A stretch of 64,000 bases of DNA, from assembly GCF_003112575.1 (NCBI RefSeq), contig NZ_BEWC01000002.1:1116001-1180000 (forward strand), read 5' to 3'. Position numbers and translations under genes: made by a program. The stretch comes from Streptomyces ardesiacus. Lineage in GTDB: Bacteria; Actinomycetota; Actinomycetes; Streptomycetales; Streptomycetaceae. Shown one piece after another: positions 36,758-45,771 of the stretch. The notes beneath the pieces are model-generated. The model did not search any database and was not told the origin of the DNA. It saw only the letters and a list, made by a program, of their open reading frames with translations. The first letter of the stretch is position 1; each line of letters starts with the position of its first letter.

Positions 36758-37969
36758 TCAGTAGCCGAAGTCCTGCGTCCACCACGGGCCGCCGGAGCCG
36801 AAGTGGACGCCGACCCCCAGGGTCTTGAAGTCGCAGTTCAGGATGTTGGCCCGGTGGCCGGGGCTGGCCATCCAGGCGTCCATCACGGCCTGGGCGTCGG
36901 CCTGGCCGCGGGCTATGTTCTCGCCGCCGAGACCGCTGATGCCCGCTGCCGCCGCCCGGTCCCAGGGGGTCGCGCCGCTGGGGTCGGTGTGGTCGAAGAA
37001 GCCCTGGGTGGCCATGGCCCTGCTGAAGTCCTCGGCCAGTTCGCGCAGGGCGCTGTTGGCGGCCACCGGGCTGCAGCCCGCCTTGGCGCGTTCGTCGTTG
37101 ACCAGCTTGAGCACCTGGGCCTCGGCGACGGCAGCCTCCGAGGGGGCGGCGGGGGCGGCGGGCCGCTGGGTGGCCGTGCGGGAGGGCGTGGGCTTCGGCT
37201 TCGGGCCGGTGCTCGGAGCCGTCCTCGGCTTCCCGGTCTTCGACGGCGTCCCCGCCGGGGCGGCGGGCTTCGAGGCCGGTGCCGAGGTGGAGGGCGTGGC
37301 CGAGGGGGACGGGGAGTCGTCCTTCGAGGACTCCTTCTTCGAGGACTCCTTCGCCGACGGAGACGAGGAGGTCCCGGAGGGCGAGGCGGAGCGGTCGGCA
37401 CCCCGGCCCGCCGCGCCGGCGTCGTCGCGGCCGGGGTCGGCGCTGCCCGACGTACCGCCCTGCTGGGACGGACCGTTGGTCGGCGCCTCCTGGGCCCGCA
37501 CCGGGTCACCGCCGCCGCTGCCGCCGCCTATTCGGTAGTTGTCGAGGCCGGGCACCGCGCCGGTGGCCACCGCCACCGTGCCGATGGCGACCGCCGCGGA
37601 CACCCCGAGCAGACCCGTGCGGACGCCGATGGCCGTCTTCCTGCGGCGGCGACGGCGCCCTCCGCCGGGCTGCGGGCCGCCGTCGGGGGTGTAGCCGTCG
37701 GCGGGGAAGGCGACGGTGCGGGCGGCCTGCGGGGCCTCGCCGTCCGGGCCGTCCGCGAACAGGTAGGCGTCGCTCCGGGCGCGGACCTCGGCGTACGCCT
37801 CGGGGTTCAGATAGGGGGCGATCCCCATCGCGGGGGTCTCGCCCGCCTCGCCCGTGCCGGGCGTCAGCGGGGCGTGGCCCCCTCCCGTCGCAGTGCCGTC
37901 CGTCCCCTGGTCCCCCGCGGCGCGGCCCGTGGCGGCGCGGCCGGCGGCGGAGCGTCGGTGGCGTCCCAT
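36758..37969 (-). CDS. Membrane-anchored CAP/SCP-domain protein
   Basis: A 403-residue protein of three parts. An N-terminal cytoplasmic tail of about 110 residues ends in RRRRRRK, which puts the N terminus inside. A single membrane segment near 112-138 (GLLGVSAAVAIGTVAVATG) follows. Then an extracytoplasmic Ser/Pro/Lys linker of about 140 residues leads to a CAP/SCP (PR-1 like) domain near 280-403 (LVNDERAKAGCSPV, FFDHTDPSG, GENIARG, SPGHRANIL, WWTQDFGY). Bacterial CAP domains are secreted, often cell-wall linked, and mostly of unknown activity. ATG at 37969, divergent from acyP. Confidence 0.9.
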   Translation of the reverse strand: MGRHRRSAAGRAATGRAAGDQGTDGTATGGGHAPLTPGTGEAGETPAMGIAPYLNPEAYAEVRARSDAYLFADGPDGEAPQAARTVAFPADGYTPDGGPQPGGGRRRRRRKTAIGVRTGLLGVSAAVAIGTVAVATGAVPGLDNYRIGGGSGGGDPVRAQEAPTNGPSQQGGTSGSADPGRDDAGAAGRGADRSASPSGTSSSPSAKESSKKESSKDDSPSPSATPSTSAPASKPAAPAGTPSKTGKPRTAPSTGPKPKPTPSRTATQRPAAPAAPSEAAVAEAQVLKLVNDERAKAGCSPVAANSALRELAEDFSRAMATQGFFDHTDPSGATPWDRAAAAGISGLGGENIARGQADAQAVMDAWMASPGHRANILNCDFKTLGVGVHFGSGGPWWTQDFGY

Positions 37970-38042
37970 GTCCTGGCCTTCCTCGTCCTCGTCCTCGCGC
38001 TGGGCGTGCCCCGCGGTCGACTGTGCTCACGATCAACACGGA

Positions 38043-38064
38043 ACTCACACGATCGAGTGAGTTT
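38043..38064. promoter_or_regulatory. Palindrome in the CAP/acyP divergent region
   Basis: AACTCAC-N8-GTGAGTT inverted repeat about 75 bases upstream of the CAP gene. Likely an operator for a dimeric regulator. The regulator is unknown. Confidence 0.45.
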
Positions 38065-38139
38065 CATGTGGGATTCATTGGACCGGGACGGTACCGCATG
38101 GCGCCTGGGGGTGAAGTGTCGCGCGGGACATTGACTGGT

Positions 38140-38152
38140 TAGGTTGCAGTCA
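38140..38152 (+). promoter_or_regulatory. -10 element for a leaderless acyP mRNA
   Basis: TAGGTT at 38140-38145 ends seven bases before the ATG at 38152 and there is no Shine-Dalgarno sequence, the leaderless layout. Confidence 0.5.
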
Positions 38153-38433
38153 TGAGCGAGGATGTACGGCTGGTCGCGTGGGTGCGCGGACAGGTCCAGG
38201 GCGTGGGATTCCGCTGGTTCACGCGGGCCAGGGCGCTGGAACTCGGCGGGATGAGTGGTTTTGCTCTCAATCTGGACGACGGCCGCGTCCAGGTCGTCGC
38301 CGAGGGTCCGCGCGAACGCTGCGAGGGGCTGCTCGACTGGCTGCGCGGTGACGACACGCCCGGACGCGTGGACGGAGTGACCGAGATCTGGGACACACCC
38401 CGCGGGGGCTACGACGGCTTCGCCATCCGCTGA
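38152..38433 (+). CDS. acyP: Acylphosphatase
   Basis: A 93-residue acylphosphatase. The catalytic arginine and binding loop are in [17 protein letters not shown] near residues 8-24, and the catalytic asparagine is in [17 protein letters not shown] near 41. It hydrolyses carboxyl-phosphate bonds. Single gene between the CAP gene and a gene-free region, probably leaderless. Confidence 0.95.
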   Translation: MSEDVRLVAWVRGQVQGVGFRWFTRARALELGGMSGFALNLDDGRVQVVAEGPRERCEGLLDWLRGDDTPGRVDGVTEIWDTPRGGYDGFAIR

Positions 38434-38813
38434 CTTCCGGCCGCGCGGGGGCCCGCGGAGGCCTCGCGCGACCCTCCCCGCGGGGGCGGGACGGAGGAAA
38501 ACGGGCAGGTGGTTGCCAAGAACGGCCGCTCGTGGCAGGCTCCGCACGCAGGAATGATCGCCACGCCCCGAGGGGCCCGCAGGAGTCGCCGCGCCGCCGC
38601 TTCCCGGCCGCGCGCCCCCGGGTGCCCGCCAATACGGGGCGTGATCGTGTTGACCGTCAAACTTTTTGGTGAGACGCTGAAAGCCCCGCGCACCTTAGCT
38701 GTTTGGCATGGTTGAACGGCAGAGAAAACTTCACAGTGCCAAGCACCGCGGGTGCGATTCCCTCACGACCCACACCGCTTCGGTCGGTCACTCATTGTGG
38801 AGGACCATCCATC
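38434..38813. other. Gene-free region upstream of the small coiled-coil gene
   Basis: 380 bases with no credible gene. The part after 38640 is AT-richer (CAAACTTTTTGGTGAG, GAAAACTTCACAGTG) and probably holds the promoter and a leader of the gene at 38814. GTGGAGGACC is its ribosome binding site. Confidence 0.5.
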
Positions 38814-39026
38814 ATGGCAAAGGCGCTTCTCGGTTACGTCGGCGGCTCCGACCCGCGACTCCTCGCCGAGATGCGACGGCTCCAGCAGCGCGTCCAGGAC
38901 CTGGAATCCGAGCTCGGACGAATCCAGGCGGAGAAGGACGCGCTGGCGGCTGCCGCTTCTCACGACAGGATCATGGAGAGCATGGAGAGCGTTGACGCAC
39001 ACCAGGCGGAGCCTGCGCTCACCTGA
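38814..39026 (+). CDS. Small coiled-coil protein
   Basis: A 70-residue protein that begins MAKALLGYVGGSDPRLLAEMRRLQQRV and forms one long heptad-patterned helix (LQQRVQDLESELGRIQAEKDAL). No known domain. ATG at 38814 has GGAGG eight bases upstream, so expression is likely. It has its own UUCG-loop terminator, and smc lies downstream. I recall the same small gene before smc in other Streptomyces but no function; a link to chromosome organisation is only suggested by position. Confidence 0.8.
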   Translation: MAKALLGYVGGSDPRLLAEMRRLQQRVQDLESELGRIQAEKDALAAAASHDRIMESMESVDAHQAEPALT

Positions 39027-39098
39027 TCACTGCATCGCTCCACTTCGGCACTGCAGTGGTTGGGCCCGTCCGTACAACCGCTAGGTGTCAGAGTCTGC

Positions 39099-39128
39099 AA
39101 GGGACGCTTCGGCGTCCCTTCTTTCTTT
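39099..39128 (+). terminator. Terminator with a TTCG tetraloop
   Basis: Nine-base stem AAGGGACGC / GCGTCCCTT closed by TTCG and followed by CTTTCTTT. One of the clearest intrinsic terminators in the window, 70 bases after the small coiled-coil gene. Confidence 0.95.
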
Positions 39129-39277
39129 CCCGCCCCCGTCCCCTCTCGCCCCGTCCCTGCCCCGCGCAACCTTTCACCCTCTTCAACGTCTGATGTGCCC
39201 TGCATGTTCACCGGCGAAACCGCGGCGGTTCACCGGTTCATGGAGTGAGACACACCCGAAAGGTAGAGTCCGACGGC

Positions 39278-42200
39278 GTGCACCTGAAGGCCCTGACCCT
39301 CCGCGGGTTCAAGTCGTTCGCCTCGGCGACCACGCTCCGGTTCGAGCCCGGCATCACCTGCGTCGTCGGCCCGAACGGCTCGGGCAAGTCCAACGTCGTC
39401 GACGCGCTCAGCTGGGTCATGGGCGAGCAGGGCGCCAAGTCGCTGCGCGGCGGCAAGATGGAGGACGTCATCTTCGCCGGCACCACCGGCCGCCCGCCGC
39501 TCGGCCGGGCCGAGGTGTCGCTGACCATCGACAACTCCGACGGGGCCCTGCCCATCGAGTACGCCGAGGTCACCATCACGCGGATCATGTTCCGCAACGG
39601 CGGCAGCGAGTACCAGATCAACGGCGACACCTGCCGTCTCCTCGACATCCAGGAACTGCTCTCCGACTCCGGCATCGGCCGCGAGATGCACGTCATCGTC
39701 GGCCAGGGCCAGCTCGACTCCGTCCTGCACGCCGACCCGATGGGCCGCCGCGCCTTCATCGAGGAGGCCGCCGGCGTCCTCAAGCACCGCAGGCGCAAGG
39801 AGAAGGCGCTCAGGAAACTGGACGCGATGCAGGCCAACCTCGCGCGCGTGCAGGACCTCACCGACGAGCTGCGGCGCCAGCTCAAGCCCCTCGGCCGGCA
39901 GGCCGCCGTCGCCCGCAGGGCCGCCGTCATCCAGGCCGACCTCCGGGACGCCCGGCTCCGGCTCCTCGCCGACGACCTCGTCCGCATGCGCGAGGCGCTG
40001 CGGGCCGAGATCGCCGACGAAGCCGCCCTCAAGGAGCGCAAGGAGGCCGCCGAGCAGGAGCTGGGCCGGGCCCTGCGCAGGGAGGCCGGCCTGGAGGAGG
40101 AGGTGCGCCGGCTCACCCCGCGCCTCCAGCGCGCCCAGCAGACCTGGTACGAGCTGTCCCAGCTCGCCGAGCGGGTGCGCGGCACGATCTCACTGGCCGA
40201 CGCGCGCGTGAAGAGCGCCACCTCGGCGCCGCCCGAGGAGCGCCGGGGCCGCGACCCGGAGGACCTGGAGCGCGAGGCCGCCCGCGTCCGGGAGCAGGAG
40301 GCCGAACTCGAAGCGGCGCTGGAGGCGGCCGAACACGCCCTGGAGGACACGGTCGCCCACCGCGCCGACCTCGAACGCGAACTGGCCCTGGAGGAGCGCC
40401 GCCTCAAGGACGCCGCCCGCGCCATCGCCGACCGCCGCGAGGGGCTGGCCCGGCTCAGCGGACAGGTCGGCGCCGCCCGTTCCCGAGCCGCCTCCGCCCA
40501 GGCCGAGATCGAGCGGCTGGCCGAGGCCCGCGACGCGTCCGGGGAGCGGGCCGCCGCCGCCCAGAAGGAGTACGAGGCCCTCCAGGCCGAGGTCGACGGT
40601 CTCGACGCCGACGACCAGGAACTCGCCGACCGGCACGAGGCCGCCAGGCGGGACCTGGCCGAGGCGGAGGCCGCGCTGGGCGCCGCCCGCGAGGCGGCCA
40701 CCGCCGCCGAACGCGAACGCGCCGCCACCCGGGCCCGGCACGACGCCCTCGCGCTCGGCCTGCGCCGCAAGGACGGCACCGGCGCCCTGCTCGCCGCCAA
40801 GGACCGGCTCGGCGGCCTGCTCGGTCCCGCCGCCGGTCTCCTCACCGTCACGCCCGGCCACGAGGCGGCCCTCGCCACCGCCTTCGGCGCCGCCGCCGAC
40901 GCCCTCGCGGTGACCTCCCCCGCGGCCGCCGCCGACGCCCTCCGGCTGCTGCGCAAGCAGGACGCGGGCCGCGCCGCCCTGCTGCTCGCCGGCGCCCCCG
41001 AGGACGCGCCGCACGGGCCGCGCGGGGACGGGCCGCCGTACGCCGCCGACCTGGTGCAGGGTCCCGCCGAGCTGATGCCCGCCGTACGGCGGCTGCTGCG
41101 GGGGATCGTCGTCGTCGCCACCCTGGAGGACGCCGAGGACCTCGTCCACGCCCGCCCCGGGCTGACCGCGGTCACCGCCGAGGGCGACCTGCTGGGCGCC
41201 CACTTCGCGCAGGGCGGGTCCGCCGGTGCGCCCAGCCTCCTGGAGGTGCAGGCGTCCGTGGACCAGGCCGCCGCCGAGCTGGAGGAGCTGGGCGTGCGGT
41301 GCGAAGAGCTGGCCGGGGCACAGGAGGCGGCCGTCGTACGGCGCCGGGAGTGCGCCGCGCTCGTCGAGGAACTGGGGGAGCGGCGCCGGGCCGCCGACCG
41401 GGAGAAGTCGTCCGTGGCCCAGCAGCTCGGGCGGCTGGCGGGCCAGGCGCGGGGCGCCGCCGGCGAGGCGGAACGGTCCGCCGCAGCTGCCGCCCGGGCG
41501 CAGGAGGCGCTCGACCAGGCGCTCATGGAGGTCGAGGAACTGGCCGAGCGGCTCGCCGTCGCCGAGGAGATGCCGGTCGAGGAGGAGCCCGACACCGCCG
41601 CCCGCGACCGTCTCGCCGCCGACGGGGCCAACGCCCGCCAGACCGAGATGGAGGCCCGCCTCCAGGTCCGTACGCACGAGGAGCGGGTCAAGGGGCTCGC
41701 CGGGCGGGCCGACTCCCTGGACCGGGCCGCCCGCGCAGAACGCGAGGCACGCGCGCGTGCCGAGCAGCGGCGGGCCAGGCTGCGGCACGAGGCGGCCGTC
41801 GCCGAGGCGGTCGCGGCCGGCGCCCGGCAGCTGCTCGCCCACGTCGAGGTCTCCCTCACCCGGGCCGACGAGGAACGCACCCTCGCCGAGGCGGCCAAGG
41901 CCCGGCGCGAGCAGGAGCTGACCGCCGCGCGCACCGCCGGACGCGACCTCAAGGCGGAGCTGGACAAGTTGACGGATTCAGTTCACCGGGGCGAGGTACT
42001 CGGCGCCGAGAAGCGGCTGCGGATCGAGCAGCTCGAGACCAAGGCGTTGGAGGAACTCGGTGTGGAACCGGCGGGGCTCGCGGCCGAGTACGGCCCCCAT
42101 CAAGAGGTGCCGCCCTCGCCCCCCGCCGAGGGCGAGGTGCTCCCCGAGGACCCGGAGCACCCGCGCAACCGCCCGCGCCCGTACGTCCGCGCCGAGCAGG

Positions 42201-42859
42201 AGAAGCGGTTGAAGGCCGCCGAGCGCGCCTACCAGCAGCTCGGCAAGGTCAACCCGCTGGCGCTGGAGGAGTTCGCGGCGCTGGAGGAGCGGCACCAGTT
42301 CCTCAGCGAGCAGCTCGAGGACCTGAAGAAGACCCGCGCCGACCTGCTCCAGGTCGTCAAGGAGGTCGACGAGCGCGTCGAGCAGGTCTTCACCGAGGCG
42401 TTCCGGGACACCGCCCGGGAGTTCGAGGGCGTCTTCGGCCGCCTCTTCCCCGGCGGCGAGGGACGGCTGGTCCTGACCGATCCCGACAACATGCTCACCA
42501 CGGGCGTGGACGTCGAGGCCCGGCCGCCGGGCAAGAAGGTCAAGCGGCTGTCGCTGCTCTCCGGCGGGGAGCGCTCGCTGACCGCGGTGGCGATGCTGGT
42601 GTCGATCTTCAAGGCCCGGCCGAGTCCGTTCTACGTGATGGACGAGGTCGAGGCCGCGCTCGACGACACCAACCTGCAGCGGCTGATCCGGATCATGCAG
42701 GAGCTGCAGGAGGCGTCGCAGCTCATCGTGATCACGCACCAGAAGCGCACGATGGAGGTCGCCGACGCGCTCTACGGCGTGTCCATGCAGGGCGACGGTG
42801 TGTCGAAGGTCATCAGCCAGCGGCTGCGCCAGGGCCGGGCTCGCGAGGGCTCAACCTGA
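39278..42859 (+). CDS. smc: Chromosome segregation protein SMC
   Basis: A 1,193-residue SMC ATPase. N-terminal head with Walker A VVGPNGSGKSNVVDALSWVMGEQ near residue 30; two long coiled-coil arms; a hinge near 510-650 (LGGLLGPAAGLLTVTPGHEAALATAFGAAADALAV onward); and the C-terminal head with the signature LSGGERSLTAVAMLV and Walker B FYVMDEVEAALDD. With ScpA and ScpB it forms the condensin that organises and separates chromosomes; the partners are elsewhere. GTG at 39278 gives the standard VHLKALTLRGFKSF start. The length is normal for Streptomyces. Confidence 0.97.
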   Translation: MHLKALTLRGFKSFASATTLRFEPGITCVVGPNGSGKSNVVDALSWVMGEQGAKSLRGGKMEDVIFAGTTGRPPLGRAEVSLTIDNSDGALPIEYAEVTITRIMFRNGGSEYQINGDTCRLLDIQELLSDSGIGREMHVIVGQGQLDSVLHADPMGRRAFIEEAAGVLKHRRRKEKALRKLDAMQANLARVQDLTDELRRQLKPLGRQAAVARRAAVIQADLRDARLRLLADDLVRMREALRAEIADEAALKERKEAAEQELGRALRREAGLEEEVRRLTPRLQRAQQTWYELSQLAERVRGTISLADARVKSATSAPPEERRGRDPEDLEREAARVREQEAELEAALEAAEHALEDTVAHRADLERELALEERRLKDAARAIADRREGLARLSGQVGAARSRAASAQAEIERLAEARDASGERAAAAQKEYEALQAEVDGLDADDQELADRHEAARRDLAEAEAALGAAREAATAAERERAATRARHDALALGLRRKDGTGALLAAKDRLGGLLGPAAGLLTVTPGHEAALATAFGAAADALAVTSPAAAADALRLLRKQDAGRAALLLAGAPEDAPHGPRGDGPPYAADLVQGPAELMPAVRRLLRGIVVVATLEDAEDLVHARPGLTAVTAEGDLLGAHFAQGGSAGAPSLLEVQASVDQAAAELEELGVRCEELAGAQEAAVVRRRECAALVEELGERRRAADREKSSVAQQLGRLAGQARGAAGEAERSAAAAARAQEALDQALMEVEELAERLAVAEEMPVEEEPDTAARDRLAADGANARQTEMEARLQVRTHEERVKGLAGRADSLDRAARAEREARARAEQRRARLRHEAAVAEAVAAGARQLLAHVEVSLTRADEERTLAEAAKARREQELTAARTAGRDLKAELDKLTDSVHRGEVLGAEKRLRIEQLETKALEELGVEPAGLAAEYGPHQEVPPSPPAEGEVLPEDPEHPRNRPRPYVRAEQEKRLKAAERAYQQLGKVNPLALEEFAALEERHQFLSEQLEDLKKTRADLLQVVKEVDERVEQVFTEAFRDTAREFEGVFGRLFPGGEGRLVLTDPDNMLTTGVDVEARPPGKKVKRLSLLSGGERSLTAVAMLVSIFKARPSPFYVMDEVEAALDDTNLQRLIRIMQELQEASQLIVITHQKRTMEVADALYGVSMQGDGVSKVISQRLRQGRAREGST

Positions 42860-42879
42860 AGGCTCTGACCACGGTTAAC

Positions 42880-42976
42880 TTCAACTCTTGAACGAGTAAC
42901 CCTCGCGAAATCCTCACTACGCCGCCAAAACTCGCACCTCTCGCCCTATTGACTTCGAAACTTGAAGACATAGTCT
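42880..42976 (+). promoter_or_regulatory. glcP promoter with two related 13-base sites
   Basis: A promoter-like TTGACT (42949) - 16 bases - TAGTCT (42971) lies about 90 bases before glcP. TTCAACTCTTGAA (42880-42892) and TTCGAAACTTGAA (42954-42966) share TTCnAnnnTTGAA; the second covers the -35/-10 spacer. Their starts are 74 bases apart, about seven helical turns, which fits looping by a repressor. Confidence 0.5.
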
Positions 42977-43067
42977 CTGCAACGTTGCTTTTACCTTCAG
43001 GTTCCTTCAGTGGCACCTCGAAGGGCGAACCGCCCCGGCAGCGTTGCCGGTAGCCCGAGGAGTACAC

Positions 43068-44486
43068 GTGGCCAGCACATCGCAGGCGCCCAACCCAGGA
43101 GCCAGGACGGCTCACCCCGATCATCTCGGGCACGTCATCTTCATCGCGGCGGCGGCCGCGATGGGCGGTTTCCTGTTCGGCTACGACAGTTCCGTGATCA
43201 ACGGCGCCGTCGAGGCCATCCGGGACCGCTACGACGTCGGCTCCGCGGTGCTGGCCCAGGTCATCGCCATCGCCCTGATCGGCTGCGCCATCGGTGCCGC
43301 CACCGCCGGCCGCATCGCCGACCGCATCGGCCGCATCCGCTGCATGCAGATCGCGGCCGTCCTCTTCACCGTCAGCGCCGTCGGCTCCGCACTGCCCTTC
43401 GCGCTGTGGGACCTCGCCATGTGGCGCATCATCGGCGGCTTCGCCATCGGCATGGCCTCCGTGATCGGCCCCGCCTACATCGCCGAGGTCTCCCCGCCCG
43501 CCTACCGCGGCCGGCTCGGCTCCTTCCAGCAGGCCGCGATCGTCGTCGGCATCGCCGTGTCGCAGCTGGTCAACTGGGGGCTGCTGAACGCCGCCGGCGG
43601 CGACCAGCGCGGCAAGCTGATGGGCCTGGAGGCCTGGCAGGTCATGCTCGGCGTCATGGTGATCCCGGCCGTCCTCTACGGCCTGCTCTCCTTCGCCATC
43701 CCCGAGTCCCCCCGCTTCCTGCTCTCGGTCGGCAAGCGCGAGCGCGCCAGGAAGGTCCTCGAAGAGGTCGAGGGCAGGGACACCGACTTCGACGCCCGCG
43801 TCGCCGAGATCGAGCACGCCATGCACCGCGAGGAGAAGTCCTCCTTCAAGGACCTGCTCGGCGGCAGCTTCTTCTTCAAGCCCATCGTCTGGATCGGCAT
43901 CGGCCTGTCGGTCTTCCAGCAGTTCGTCGGCATCAACGTCGCGTTCTACTACTCCTCGACGCTGTGGCAGTCGGTCGGCGTCGACCCGACGCAGTCCTTC
44001 TTCTACTCGTTCACGACGTCGATCATCAACATCGTCGGCACCGTGATCGCGATGATCTTCGTGGACCGCATCGGCCGCAAGCCGCTCGCCCTGATCGGCT
44101 CCGTCGGCATGGTGATCGGCCTCGCGCTGGAGGCGTGGGCCTTCTCCTTCCACCTGGTCGACGGCAAGCTCCCGGCCACCCAGGGCTGGGTCGCCCTGAT
44201 CGCCGCCCACGTCTTCGTCCTCTTCTTCGCCCTCTCGTGGGGTGTGGTCGTCTGGGTCTTCCTCGGCGAGATGTTCCCCAACCGCATCCGCGCCGCGGCC
44301 CTGGGCGTGGCCGCCTCCGCGCAGTGGATCGCCAACTGGGCCATCACGGCGAGCTTCCCGTCGCTGGCCGACTGGAACCTCTCCGGCACCTACGTGATCT
44401 ACACGGTCTTCGCCGCCCTCTCCATCCCCTTCGTGCTGAAGTTCGTGAAGGAGACGAAGGGCAAGGCCCTGGAGGAGATGGGCTGA
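43068..44486 (+). CDS. glcP: Glucose permease of the MFS sugar porter family
   Basis: A 472-residue proton-symport sugar transporter with 12 predicted membrane segments. Family marks: GGFLFGYDSSVINGA in TM1, GRIADRIGR after TM2, the loop PESPRFLL at residue 210, QQFVGINVAFYYSS in TM7, DRIGRKPLALIG, and the C-terminal PETKGK-like KETKGKALEEMG. It matches the major glucose uptake protein GlcP of S. coelicolor, including its place next to smc. GTG at 43068 with CGAGGAG upstream. A very stable hairpin follows. Confidence 0.93.
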   Translation: MASTSQAPNPGARTAHPDHLGHVIFIAAAAAMGGFLFGYDSSVINGAVEAIRDRYDVGSAVLAQVIAIALIGCAIGAATAGRIADRIGRIRCMQIAAVLFTVSAVGSALPFALWDLAMWRIIGGFAIGMASVIGPAYIAEVSPPAYRGRLGSFQQAAIVVGIAVSQLVNWGLLNAAGGDQRGKLMGLEAWQVMLGVMVIPAVLYGLLSFAIPESPRFLLSVGKRERARKVLEEVEGRDTDFDARVAEIEHAMHREEKSSFKDLLGGSFFFKPIVWIGIGLSVFQQFVGINVAFYYSSTLWQSVGVDPTQSFFYSFTTSIINIVGTVIAMIFVDRIGRKPLALIGSVGMVIGLALEAWAFSFHLVDGKLPATQGWVALIAAHVFVLFFALSWGVVVWVFLGEMFPNRIRAAALGVAASAQWIANWAITASFPSLADWNLSGTYVIYTVFAALSIPFVLKFVKETKGKALEEMG

Positions 44487-44544
44487 CCGCCCTCCCCGAA
44501 CCCGGGGAGGAGGCCAAGTCCCCGCTGCCCTCTCCCCGTACCGT

Positions 44545-44583
44545 CCGCCGCCCCGCCCGGTCGTTCTCCGGGCGGGGCGGCGG
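44545..44583 (+). terminator. Terminator after glcP
   Basis: A perfect 16-base stem CCGCCGCCCCGCCCGG and its complement with a seven-base loop. It closes the core gene glcP and marks the left edge of the accessory cluster. Confidence 0.85.
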
Positions 44584-44751
44584 TGCCGTACGACGAGATC
44601 CGTCCGAACACCGGGGAACACCCCGGAGTGGCTCGCGCGGCCGCGTGCCGGTCGCATGGCATTCTGCTGCGCGAATCGGTCCATTCCGGATCGGTCGCTT
44701 GGAGAGTCTTTCGGCTCGGCCGTCGTCAGCCCTGCCGCCCGGTCGGCCGCC

Positions 44752-45771
44752 GTGTGCGCCCCGGGAGGACACATTTCCTGCTTCAGTCGGATTACCAGCG
44801 CAGCCGTTCATCATCCTCCGCGGCGCCAGTCGGTGGCGGAGGTCGAGGAGGCGGTGCGCGAGACCAATCCCCATCTGCTCGTCGTCGACGGCGTGCTGGA
44901 GCGCCTCTACGGCCTCGAAGAGCGCCGCGTGGCCCCGCCGGGAACCCTGCCGTCCGATCTCGCGGCCGCGGCGGGCGAGTCCGCGCTGGTCCGGGCCGGC
45001 GTCGCACCCTCCGAGGTGGAACTCCTGATCTTCGCGGGGGTCAGCGAGGACCTGGAGGAACCCGCGACCGCACACGTGGTCGCCCACAAAATCGGCGTGA
45101 AGGCACCCGCCTTCGACGTGAAGAACGCCTGCAACGGCGTGCTCAACGCCCTGCAGATCGCCGACGCGCTGATCAGGACCGGGACGCACACGACGGTCCT
45201 GGTCGTCACCGGCGAACTGCCCAGCCGGCTGATGCGGCTCCCGGTGGCCGACCGGTCCGCGCTCGCCCACGCCATGCCCGCCTACACCGGGGGCGACATG
45301 GGCGCGGCCCTGGTGCTGCGGGCCGGCGACGCCCCCGGCCTGATCGCCATGCGGTTCGCCGCCGACCCGGCCGGCTGGGACGCAGCCACCATGGTCAACC
45401 CCTACTTCGGCACCGCGGACGAGCCGAGGTGCCCGCGCATCGACTCCGAGTCGCTCGTGCGCTCGTGCCTGGGCTTCGCGCAGGACGGCGTACGGGAGAT
45501 GGCGGAGCTGGGCTTCAAGATCGGTGACGCCGACCTCGTCTGCGTCCACCAGGCGTCCGTGCCCTTCACCCGCACCCTCTGCGAGGCCGTGGGCGCCGAG
45601 CGGGACCGCGTCGTCCCGGTCTTCCCCCGGTACGGCAACGTCGGCACCGGCAGCCTCCCGCTGCAACTGGTCGAGGCCGAAAGCACCGGGCGGCTCCACC
45701 GCGGTGACCTCGTCGCCCTGTTCGGGCTCGCCAGCGGCACGAGCTGCGGCCTCGCCCTGTGCCAGTGGTGA
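44752..45771 (+). CDS. oleA: OleA-like head-to-head acyl condensing thiolase
   Basis: About 339 residues, thiolase fold. Counting from GTG 44752, the nucleophile is C127 in DVKNACNG, with His in VCVHQAS and Asn in RYGNVGTGS. E103 just before Pro in LEEPATA aligns with the OleA glutamate that starts Claisen condensation; FabH enzymes lack it. OleA joins two activated fatty acids, releasing CO2, to a 2-alkyl-3-keto acid. Start is uncertain: the only good site, GGGAGG at 44763, precedes ATT at 44773, so ATT or a mutated ATG may be the true start. The stop overlaps the acyl-AMP ligase start. First gene of the accessory cluster. Confidence 0.82.
   Translation: MCAPGGHISCFSRITSAAVHHPPRRQSVAEVEEAVRETNPHLLVVDGVLERLYGLEERRVAPPGTLPSDLAAAAGESALVRAGVAPSEVELLIFAGVSEDLEEPATAHVVAHKIGVKAPAFDVKNACNGVLNALQIADALIRTGTHTTVLVVTGELPSRLMRLPVADRSALAHAMPAYTGGDMGAALVLRAGDAPGLIAMRFAADPAGWDAATMVNPYFGTADEPRCPRIDSESLVRSCLGFAQDGVREMAELGFKIGDADLVCVHQASVPFTRTLCEAVGAERDRVVPVFPRYGNVGTGSLPLQLVEAESTGRLHRGDLVALFGLASGTSCGLALCQW

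Noticed and set aside
39085..42891. 1,268-residue plus-strand frame over smc
   Set aside because: Frame-shifted shadow of smc; the real frame has Walker A, signature and Walker B motifs.
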